Part shown: piece after piece, positions 11,526-22,162 of the stretch | Position numbering within the stretch: the stretch's first letter is position 1 | How the letters are laid out: every line of letters begins with the position of its first letter | Assembly: GCF_001039355.2 (NCBI RefSeq) | Contig: NW_019775523.1 | Coordinates: forward strand, 60,001 to 124,000 | Source of the DNA: Lingula anatina | Lineage: Eukaryota > Brachiopoda > Lingulata > Lingulida > Lingulidae | DNA length: 64,000 nucleotides | Direction: 5' to 3' | Program-made: the position numbers and the translations under genes | Notes under the pieces: model-generated | What the model saw: the letters and a program-made list of their open reading frames with translations, nothing else | Told to the model about the DNA's origin: nothing | Databases searched by the model: none

Positions 11526-12623
11526 ATTATTGAAGACAAACAATGTCTGAAATTATCCAGTTTTTAACGCAGATCCAGATCCAGATCTCTCGAGAACATT
11601 ACAACCTTTTAACCGTTTTTTTTTTTTTTTAGTTTCAAATTTCTATTTTTCTATTTTTGAAATCCACCAGCCTCAAACCCCATTTCAAGAATGACTCAAA
11701 AATGAGGTCAATGTTGAAATGGGTGTCATCTTATAAAAGTGTGAAGTAATGGTGCTTTATTTCTATTTCCATATGCATCTTTGGCCTTTGCATGTGGATG
11801 TCGAAGGCACACAGTGATTAGATCTTCAGATGATGCTTCTTTTCTAACATCTTATGTAGGGCGACAAATCATTTTTCAGCCACACTGACTTGAATTTTCT
11901 GAGGTGGGGTGTGTGGGATAACCGGAAACCGTTCCTTTAAATTTACACAGTGTGGGTTCGCAGTAATACATTTCTGCAAGTTTCTTAGACGACTAAAAAT
12001 AAAGTCGACTTGCTACGTGATGAACCAAATTAATTCCTCGTTCAGCCAAAGAATAGCTTTAAAACTGTACCTTCTTAAAATTGCAGGTCGAATATTAACC
12101 TATTTATCCGTCATTCCAGTTAATAAAAAAACCCAAAAAGGCGAAGTACTGCGCGCATTGCATACGTTTTCAGATGAGTTGTCGAAAACGGTTATAAAGT
12201 AAAGACTTCAAAATAACACCTTCAAATTTGTGGTCGTAAACCATCACCATTGTAGTTCGCAATGATCAGAAAAATCAAAGGAAATAAAGAAACGAATCTC
12301 TGTAAGCTTTGCTATATTTGCAAGTATGTGGTTGCCTGTGGTCGGCTTCAATGGCATATAATTTGACCGGCTTGCTCGATTAATAAGCATCTTTCTGTAC
12401 ACACACATGCGTCAGAGTTATTGTCGAAAACGGAAAATCGTGAGCGGCAAAACAGATAAAAATATATAATGGCAGTTGAAGAAACGTGCAAAGTCAAATA
12501 ATTGGACCGTTTATCTCTTGCACCTTTTTACATTCACGTTAAGATAGCACGATTGTTGCCATATAGGGATCACGTAGGTTTCTGCTGTGGTCTTACTTAC
12601 TTTCTGCCAATTGTCACTCTAGC

Positions 12624-13142
12624 ATGGCTGTTCTAGAGGTAGCAGAGCCTGTAAAACCGCTTTTGGAACAAACACAAGGGTCTCTGGCAGAGAAAGTGGT
12701 CTCACTGGGAGGTGGGCCGTGAGGTCCAGTGGCGGATTTAGAGTGGGGGTCAGGGGGATCCTGACCCCCCCTCCCCTTCGGTTTCTGAAAAATATATCAC
12801 ACCAATATTCCCCTCTTGAAATTAGAATTTTGACTAGCTAAATCATAGTTCTAAACCGTACCAAAGGGCACTGTTTGATCTCCAACAATTTGATCAGGCC
12901 CCGAACCCCAGATCACGGGGCCACGGTTGGCCTCGCATCCGAGGCCTGTCGTTCTGGACACCCCCCCCCCTTCAAATAATCCTGTCTCTGCCCCTAAGGT
13001 ATCAACCGGGGTGGCCCAACTTACCTGGCAGGCAGGTGGTTCTTCGACTGCAATTGATGTTTTGAATGGCTTTAATGATATTGTAACCACTCTTTTGACA
13101 CAATTGATTGCAGGGGCTACCCAGTCAACCATTTGTGGTTGA
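12624..13142 (+). CDS. Candidate small gene, two putative exons, unrecognised
   Basis: Weak prediction. A first segment begins at ATG 12624, just after an acceptor-like TCACTCTAG, and reads 29 codons (starting MAVLEVAEPVKPLLEQ) to a possible donor after 12711. A second segment follows a pyrimidine-rich acceptor (CCCCTAAG) at 12998. It reads about 47 codons of protein-like composition (VSTGVAQLTWQAGG early, STICG at the end) to TGA at 13140-13142. A canonical AATAAA lies at 13295-13300. The phases of the two segments do not fit if joined directly, so at least one boundary is wrong, or they are unrelated. Between them are repeat-like G/C runs. No family recognised. Confidence 0.18.
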
Positions 13143-13309
13143 AAAATCGTTTTCGGGAGGTCTTCGCACGAGAACTCCCAACACGCCTTTGAAACCATAA
13201 GGTTTTAAAATGGGAGGACCGTCGCCGTTTCCCTTTTTGGACGTGCTGAGCCGCCTTGGATACGTTTCCAAAGCCTGCAACACGTGAAGAATTTAATAAA
13301 TAAAGTTTG

Positions 13310-16220
13310 AGACCTGGTAGTGGTAATTTATACTGACCACTGCTTTTTGTGACTGTAACAGAAATGCAAATGTATTCACTCCAAAAATTTTCGAGCACAA
13401 TTTCGCGCGTGTGCTCTCTACAGTACATATACATGTATATAGATATTAAAAACTACGCGTACATCCAATATAATGACTTTTATTAACACAATTATCTAAT
13501 CATTAATGATTTCGCAACATCAACTGAGCCTTAGAGAATAAAATACACTGACGTCACACTGTGTCAACATTATGAAGAATTTCGATGTAGACTGTTCTAA
13601 ATTGTCGAGACCTCACGATTTAAGGTTAGTTGTAATAAAGAAAAAGAAAACACAAATCTCTTGGCCTGTGCAGGAGCCCCCAGTGTAATAGCGCCTTGGA
13701 CCCGGCGTGTTCGATACGTTTTAAGAGCACTTGCGGTGCATATATAACCAAATCGCAGGTGTTTTGATGAAACAAAATCATTGACTTCGTTTGTTGCCAG
13801 AACAGAAGAACCAAAAAGTAACCATTCCAGAATCAAACCTATGGTGCAGACGTCATTAATCCACTCAGGAACAATGAATTAAGCCCCGAGCTGGGTGGTT
13901 GGACTGTATGCTCACATAACGAAATGGTCGTCCTAAGCCATCATCGGCCATGTTACCTTTTGCTTGGTTTGCGGTGTCAGTCTAGTGTTCCCTTATTTTC
14001 CAGCAATGAAATAATACCTCAGTAACAAGTAACGGATCTATCATTGCGTTAGAGAGGAAGAACGCCATTTCTGCTCATATGCAATGAGCGCAATCATCCT
14101 AGATAACGCAAAATCTAGTGCCTTAGCGTAAGGTCAAGCGATATTTCTAGAGATTTGGAGGAGAGTGAGGTCAGAAATAAAAGTAGACTAGCAAGTGTGT
14201 TGAGACTTATGGAGAAAAGCTGACACTCAAAGGATTTTATTCCCTGTAGTTCCGTCAAAATGCAGCACAACACGTACAGTGCCAATACAACGTGGTTTGC
14301 GTGTGGTTTTCTGTAATGCTTTTTAAGCTAACATTCCCGTCGTATAGAGTTTCACTTGCAAAGTTCACCTCACCGGATTCACGCACGGTTTCCAGTCTCG
14401 TATGACGCAAGACTGACTTTATGCAATCTAGGATTATTTCCATTTTAAGACAAACTAATGTTGAATCTCTTTCTTTATGTCTGCTGCTAGTGACAGAATA
14501 CAGAAAGCACATTTTGGGTCAATTTTTGATTTTGGGGTAATATTTTGTGGGGTAGGAAATCCAGCTTAGACTTCTGAAATCGCATTTCTTAATGTCATCA
14601 CTTAAAGTCAACTTTGTAAAAGTGGTTTATGAACGGTCCACCCACTGTTAATGACGCTGCCATACTTGAATTTAAAACTTGGTCGTAAAGCAGAAGAACA
14701 GAAGAATATATGAGTTGTGGTCAGTAACCTAAAGACCAATGCAAACCTCCCCGTGTAAACCGGTGTTAACAAGACAATGTGGTAATCTCGGTTAGAGGCC
14801 ATTGCTACCCTAATGTTACCGCAGATAAGAAAACTAATGTCGTTATCAGGAATAAATGCTTTGCGGTTGAGGTGAGAAAAAGAAAACAGCTGTCTGCTAT
14901 CGAGGAGATGCCTTTCATAATGGCAACTTCGGTTCTTTGGCATGTTATTTCTTTCGTCTGTTCCTGTTTTTCGAGCAGGCTTTGATATACCTGAACGCTA
15001 CTTTGGCAACCAAGGACCACAAGATAAATCCGTCTTCATTGTTTTTTATTAATTTTAAGACCCTCATCCCATCATTTTTTCTGCAATAGGACACTGATTA
15101 ATTTACAGTACAACGGTAACCCGCAAAATCTTACGTAACTTAACATAAACATAAACTTTCTTCATTTTGAATGTGTCAGGAATACAAAAAACGAGCAATT
15201 TTTGTCATATTAATGGTAAATTTTATTTTGGAAAATTATCTGTTCTGAATGCATGTTCAGAAAACAATATATTTACATGGATTAGTGTGCTTATGCCCCT
15301 AGTCTACAGCGACTACGAATTTCACGAACCGCTTGCACTGATTTTAGAAGTCGTGGGGAATTGTGGAATTTTGCACATATCTGCAAGAAATCTTGCCCCT
15401 GCTTAACTTCCCAAATGGATGTTCAGCATAGAGCAGCTATACAAACAGCTATACATTCACTAATCATGTTAGATTGTTATTCTTGTTGAAAGCAGGCAGC
15501 GCCGCCTACAGGAGATAATTACAGCACGCGGTAGACAGCAAACTGTAGACATTTGACACGTAACCTTTAACTAGCACACCCTAATGCTAAATGTGTGTAA
15601 ATGTGGTGTCTCTTAAATTTAATGGGCATTTCTTTATATCTGTGAAAATCAGAGTGAAACGTCGGATTTTAGGGGGTACATGTAATAAATGTGAATAAAT
15701 GATATTAAATATTGATATCTTCACCTCTAGTTTGTCTTTTTTGTTTCACTAATCATGTTAGTTATGGTATCTGTAATGAAAATCACTATTTATAACAATT
15801 TTCACTTGTGATGTGATCATTTATGAATAAAAGCACATGATACTGGAGGTGGGACAACCTTTTTGACCAATGTTGCAGTACTGCACATAGAACTGGCATC
15901 AACTGGTGATAAATAGAAGATTGGTTCCAAACTTTTGTGCCGATTTCACGATCTCTCAAAAATTCCAAGAACTGGCTGAGAATAAATGAAAATCAGTTAA
16001 AAGCTTAAAGAATTTATCACTATTGAACTAATAACACTGGAATTTATCAATCCTTGGGTTCGTGGAATTCGTAGTCTGTGTGGAATATGTGCAATGGGAG
16101 GTAGAGCAGAGACAGACGACGGACAGCAACAGCAACAGAAAATTGCAATTACAAAGTAATAAGATAGTATAACACAAGTAGTTTAGAAGGCCTGCAAAAT
16201 GTACTGAAAAAATTTAGTGC

Positions 16221-16264
<44 letters not shown>

Positions 16265-16980
16265 GTTATTATAAGAACATTTAATTATGGCCCCCATCGT
16301 AAACCAACTGAAATAAAGAGGGGATACGCCAGCGCGTGGCATCAAAATACAATAAAATATATGAATAGACATGCTGTTGTCTACTGGCGGTGACGTTCTT
16401 GTAGCAGAGGTAGTGCAGGCAGTTGATGGCTATTACACGTCGTCGTGGTAACACAAAGGTCACGACAGGGTCACAATAAATTCCATAAGTCTGCAATTTT
16501 AGGGTTCATAGTATATTACACCATGTTAACTCCTTTGCCTCGTCACCAAATTCTTAAAAACTTGATAAAACATTGAAACTCTCCTTAAACGATATTTATT
16601 TTGAGTATTCAATTCGACATTAGTTTTGCACGTTAAACTTAGTTACATTCATGAATATTTTCTTATTCACATATATCGATAATTTTTACTTTAAAATATA
16701 ATTTCATGGGTCTACTTAACATTTTATGGATTTTTAACACTAAATAAATAGATAATTATTATTATCATTATTACAGACTTGACATTTAATATGGAATATT
16801 TCAGATTCAAAAGTATACCTTCGTAAAAATGCGTTCTTTTTTCAAAATACTCAGATTCCATATAAGATATCTGATTGAACTAGTGTGTCATCGGGTGTGC
16901 TGCTACCAATTAACTGACTACTATGTCTGTTGCACTGCCGCTTTGTGTAATATGCAGTGATTTAATTAGGTAGTGCGCTT
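13310..16980. other. Gene-poor stretch with an ATT microsatellite
   Basis: No exon was recognised. An ATT trinucleotide tract of about 13 units occupies roughly 16222-16264. Open frames at 14608-14943 and 16281-16496 have no motif or splice support. Confidence 0.45.
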
Positions 16981-16984
16981 TTTG

Positions 16985-18060
16985 GCTGGCCAAAGTTTGG
17001 CTTTGGCGAAGCATGGTTCTGTCAAAAAAGCATCCATCTGTCGGCAACTACTGCATCGAAGATTTGAAAATCTGCATGCAAGCGGTCGGTTTTGCAGTGC
17101 GTAAAATGAGTTAAGCAGTGTTTTACAAAATTTTTTAACTGTGCCAGAATGACGCGAAAGAGACAGACATCGCCAGATAGATTATTGTGTCACACGGAAT
17201 GGTCCACACAGTTTTATACAATTATGCCCAGACTGATGTACCTACACAGATGTCACACCCAATGCATACCTACACAGAGACCACGCCAAATGTATTGAAA
17301 TCTTACTACCAGGGTACAGGACTCACTGTCCTTCCGGATATGTTGCTGCAACTAAACAAAAACCGCCCAGTCCATTCACAATGATGGGCAAATTGCCACC
17401 AAACCGCGTTTTTCAAGACTCTTAGCGAACACCAAACTAGTTTCAGCAGGTAAGAATACCAGACGACTTCTGAGGAAGCCACTGTAAACAGCAAAACAGC
17501 GTCGTCTGTTTTTCTAATGACTGTTTCTGGGCTGGTCAGTGCTTGGCTTAGGCAAAGCTTGGTTCTGTCAAAAAAGTATCCGTATGTAGGCAACTACTGC
17601 ATAGAAGAATTTGGAATTTTGCATGCAAGCGGTCAGTTTTGCAGTGCTTAAAATGAGCTAAGTAGTGCTTTACAAATGTTTTAATTTGTGGCAGAATGGC
17701 GCGAAAACGATAGACATTACCAGACAGATTATGGCGCCAAACGGAACGGTCCACACAGTTTTATAGAGTAATGCCCAGACTGATGTACCTACACAGATGT
17801 CACACCCAATGCATCGAAATCTTACCTCCAGGGTACAGGATGCACTGTCTTTCGGGATATGCTGCTCCAACTAAACAAAAGCCACCCAGTCCGTTCAGAA
17901 CGAGGGGTAAATTGCCACCAAACCGCGTTTTTCAAGACTCTCAGCGAACACCAAACTAGTTTCAGCAGGTAAGAATACCAGACGACCTCTGAGGAAGCCA
18001 CTGTAAACAGCAAAACATCGTCATCTGTTTCTCTAATGAATTTGGGACCATGACTGTTTC
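16985..18060. repeat. Diverged tandem duplication, two units of about 540 bp
   Basis: Unit 1 (about 16985-17525) and unit 2 (about 17530-18060) share long matches in the same order: CATGCAAGCGGTC, GCCCAGACTGATGTACC, CACAGATGTCACACCCAATG, AACCGCGTTTTTCAAGACTC, ACCAAACTAGTTTCAGCAGG. Offsets are 544-546 bases early and about 520 later, owing to a deletion in unit 2. The short frames found in both units shift relative to one another, so coding is unlikely. Confidence 0.75.
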
Positions 18061-19130
18061 TGGGTAGAACACTGAAACCGCGTGGCTTTCTTTATTAAGG
18101 TCAGATTTCACCTGTACCGCTCAACTGGTCAAAAGAGTTTACAGACATCCTGAATAGGCCTACGACGAAGCGTGTGCCGGGTCTGAAGAGACTGGGGTTA
18201 TTGACAAGTCAGTATTTGATGCCACATTAGTGAAAAAAAACAATGGTACTCATCGATGGAACCCGAACCAGAACAAATAAAGGAATAATCTGGGAACCAA
18301 TGTGGTATCATTTGATAGGGAGCAACTTAGGAACAATTTTAGGTTGCACAATGAGATTGCTGATCACACAGAGTACTTTTAATAGCAGATAATTACAGAA
18401 CCAAGGGAATGAGCTGCTACCTAGGTCATCAAAATCGCCATTTTTGAACCACATAGACCATTACTCGCCGAATCAACGGCCTGCATGTTTTGACCGATGC
18501 CTGGAATTTTATTCTAGATAAAACTCTAAAAACCTATCCCAAGGAATGCTTTGCCGCTTGAAAGCTCTGGTAGCAGCCAGATGAGGTCAGGCGTAACAGC
18601 GACCGATGCTGTGACTAGACACTGACATGAGGGTCCTTTTTGGGGCGTGTAACTCTTTTAAAGACGATAATTAGAAAAATATGGAGATCCAAAATATCGC
18701 TTTCAGTGGTTGTCGTATGACTTAGAATAGGCAATGTATTTTTGTTTGCTTCACTGGCGAATTCAGTTAATGAACTGATGTCACAATGACATCAAATATA
18801 TTAAAAATTATTAAAACACGATTTCAATCCTTATTTTCATTTATCAGTCAGCAAAATAGGAAAAAACCTGATGAAATTTTATTTGGAAAAAATATTCCAT
18901 ATTAAATGTCAAGTCTGTACATTTAAACACTTTTCTGATTTAGAGGAAACCTTATTTATGTGATAAAAATGCAGAGAAAGTCTCTGTTTGGCGAGTGCAG
19001 CAAAATGAAATGATCACGACTGTTGTGGTTAAGAAATCGCGATAATTAGATCTTATGAAACCATTTACCATGGATCATGATGAAGGCCTATCAGACATCC
19101 GGTTGTGTCAGAGATGAACAGATTCTGGTT
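18061..19130. other. Non-coding stretch, nothing recognised
   Basis: No exon or repeat boundary was identified. It follows the tandem duplication and may be part of the same larger element. Confidence 0.4.
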
Positions 19131-19138
19131 ATGTGATA

Positions 19139-19389
19139 GATACAATACGAGTCGCCGAGCTGTACGTGAAATATTACGAGTGTATTGGCGAGCCGCAGGC
19201 GAGACAATACACGAGTAATTTTCACGTACAGCTCGGCGACGAGTGTTGTATCTGGCTTAAACCACGGCCTCTGATTAGCTACTACACTAGTAATGCAACA
19301 GACCGTGGAACGCACTCGTACATGACGTGCTTGTATGTCGAATACAGCACGGCCGAGTCTTTTGTTCTACGCGCTAGCCGTGGTTTAAG
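19139..19389. repeat. Near-perfect hairpin within a second inverted pair
   Basis: Arms 19139-19187 and 19205-19252 are inverted copies of about 49 bases with few mismatches (core CGCCGAGCTGTACGTGAAA). They enclose a 17-base GC-rich loop, GCGAGCCGCAGGCGAGA. Immediately after, CTTAAACCACGGC (19256-19268) is inverted against GCCGTGGTTTAAG (19377-19389). The frames on both strands here arise from the symmetry. Confidence 0.75.
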
Positions 19390-19459
19390 TTTACATAATG
19401 ATGTTGTCAGCCTTTTGTTTTGTTTTGTTTTTTATTTCTTTCCGTTTTAGACTCACCCA

Positions 19460-20970
19460 CCCTTGCCTGCCTTAGCGTGTTTCAAATAAGAGCCAAGTTT
19501 ACCGAAAGAAATCGAAAGCTAATATCAAGAAACATATCTCCAAACCATGAATACTATTGATAACGCCTGGCCAGGGCACCTGTACTTAAAACACTTTGTC
19601 ACACCTCGTCTGTCACACCTGCTTGTTTGCATTCTTCAATTCAACACCTCACTCTCTCGCACTCTCACTCTTCTCAACCACCTTGACAACCTTTATACAT
19701 GGTCAGTTTATCGGCACATCACCATAGTCCGTTTTCATGTTTCTAATTGATCTCTTTAGTTGCTACACGATAGAACCACTTTCTTAATGTTCTGATGGGA
19801 GAATTCTACGGTTAATTAATAATTTTCAACTTAAATCTTAATGAATAATTGTGTCTATAGATATAAATTTCGCTTCACTTACCTACCGAGAAAAGAAGAC
19901 TGGTTAATCGCCCTTCGTGTGTTTGGAAAAAAAAAGGAGGGTGTCTTTGGTCAGAAAATTACTTTGGGTTTTTTTTCTCGTCTCATACGAGACTGTTTTA
20001 AAACTGATCCTATATCAATCTATCACGAAAAGGAATATTTTTTCTGCCTTATTAGACGTAAAGTGAGCCTATGCCAGTCACGTGGTATACATATCGAGGG
20101 CAAAGACTATCACTTATTTTCAATATGGTGGTTTCCAGTTACGGAGAGATGAATGACAGTATACTCATGTTCTCAGGTATAAAACACAACACTTGACGTT
20201 TAGACTTTAGAAAGCGGTTAGAAAACTCAACAGCAGTTTTAATTGTTTCTTGGTAAATAAGAAGGTATCAGCAATGCGACAAACGGGTATAATGGCGAAT
20301 CCTCTGGTTTTTGTCAACATCAAAGAGGTAAGGAAAAAGTTGACAATTTTATATATTTCTTGTCCTTTATAGTAAATTCCTTTCGCTGCGTTTGTGTTTA
20401 CTGTTAAAAACAACGGATTTGTCCATTTTGGCAAGGCCTAGTGTGGAACTGGCATGTCCGTTATCTACAGTAGTTTTCTTAAGTGATTTTGATGCAACGG
20501 TTAAAACATATTATTTGCTTGTTTTTGTATACTAATTAGACCAAGACATTTACGTTTGTAATTTCTTACATTATACAATGCGCTTGTTGTGGATGACCAC
20601 TCTGCAAGACGTCAGTAGAGTGGACAAACTGGACAAAGTAAAGAAATGTGCACAACTTGCAAATAGCGAGTGAAATATATGTGAATATCTAGTTCAAAAG
20701 TTCTCTCTGTGACCCTGTTGGGGGATTTTGTAGATAACATACCATGCCCTTACCGTTTTCGGAGGTGGAATTAATTTAAACAAACGTACTATGCTATCAA
20801 AAAGTAATTTTTCAAAACAACAATAATAATCACCGAATCCGCGGCCCATCCTCTTTTGCAGAAGTCAGCAGTTCCAAAGGAGGGTTCTTTTCTGACAAAA
20901 AGTGGACTTTTTTTACCCTCTCATTCGACGTATGGGATTTGAGAAATGGAATAAAACCCAGTTCAAACTC
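19460..20970. other. Non-coding stretch, nothing recognised
   Basis: A 103-codon open frame at 19841-20152 is the longest, but it has low-quality composition and no motif. Nothing else was supported. Confidence 0.4.
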
Positions 20971-20974
20971 TGAC

Positions 20975-21546
20975 ATCAACAAGGAGACATACATACGAGT
21001 TTTGTTTTCTCGATTCAATGTCTGTGAAAAAAAACAACTTTTGACCAGTTTGAACGATGGGAATAAATGTTGTTAGGTCTTAGAGTTCAATGGTTTTCGA
21101 TATCTACAAAGGATTAAATCATTTGTGATAACAAGCCGACCATCGGTGTAAGCATTTCGTATTTCCTAACAAGGACCACGTTAAACTCTTTTAGATAAAT
21201 ACCAAAAGACACCATTTCATATTACCTAAAAGTGATATTTGAACGGATTTTTTCTGCTTGATTTCTGTGCTGTACACAAACGGGGCAGAAAAGTCGGTCA
21301 GATAATAAAGTTAAATTTAAGACCAAAAATGTGAAAAAGGTGCAGTTTAAAGCTCTTTTATGGCTGATCGTACTATTAATTCGGTTTCTCGCTTGGCATT
21401 TCGACTTTATTTGTGTTGTTTAAGAAACAAGTAGCAGTGGTGTATATGAGTAACTGGGAATCCACTGTCCACCGACGCTTGGTTCAAATGTACCTTTCAT
21501 AAATGAATGCAACACAAAACTTGAAGATCATTTTGAAAATTAATTA
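20975..21546 (+). repeat. 572-bp direct repeat, copy A
   Basis: Nearly identical to 22956-23528: one extra A in a homopolymer and a handful of substitutions. Starts ATCAACAAGGAGACATACAT and ends GAAAATTAATTA. It has neither LTR-type TG...CA ends nor inverted termini. The sequence outside both copies is unrelated. Confidence 0.85.
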
Positions 21547-22037
21547 TTCCGACCAAAAGAGCAGATCTTTGATAAAAAGAACCCCCTCCGCCTGTTGACG
21601 GGTCCGTCGCAGTTCAGCACTTTTTCTCTCTTTTTACTACCTCAAAAAAGAAAAGATTTTTGTATTTCTGTATTTTTTGTCAAGTTATCTAACTTTAGAA
21701 GGTCTTTAAATTAAACGATAGCACATTCTTCACAGGTGTCAGAAATTAAGTGTTTAGCATGCCTACCTGCCATTGTGATGATGAATAACAATATACACCA
21801 CAGTTACAAATCAATGCCTTCCTAAACACTACTGCACGATTCTGGTTCTTATGATTAAACAGTACTTAAGGGTCACTTATCACACTGATATTATTTATGA
21901 ATGGTTCTTACTTAAGTCAAGATACCTTGCAGACTGAGTAATTGATTGATCTATGAATAGTCTCAGGAGATTTGGTGAGTGTGACATTAACGAGCACGAA
22001 ATAGATACTTGGCGTACGTCTTTGTTTATATCAAACC

Positions 22038-22102
22038 TGTAAACCTTTTCATTCCAGATGGTGTTGCGGCAAAAGTTAGTGTACAACTTTTTTCTCTAGC
22101 AG
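22038..22102 (+). pseudogene. Decayed tandem copy of the secreted-protein first exon
   Basis: This segment aligns with 22141-22210. Both have CTTTTCATTYCAG directly followed by ATG, then NTGTTGCGGCA and a T-rich stretch ending in ATCAGT. In this copy the ATG at 22058 opens only 13 codons before TAG, so the signal peptide is destroyed. The offset between the two ATGs is 105 bases. Confidence 0.6.
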
Positions 22103-22162
22103 AAGATCAGTTTGCCTGCCCAAATTTCTGCCTAAAGGTCTTTGTAAAACTTTTCATTTCAG

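Noticed and set aside
12851-13434. Minus-strand frames of 105-115 codons
   Set aside because: Antisense to a better-supported though still weak + strand reading, with no splice or start support.
19841-20152. 103-codon + strand frame
   Set aside because: No recognisable domain, signal peptide or splice context; length is within chance expectation for AT-rich DNA of this size.
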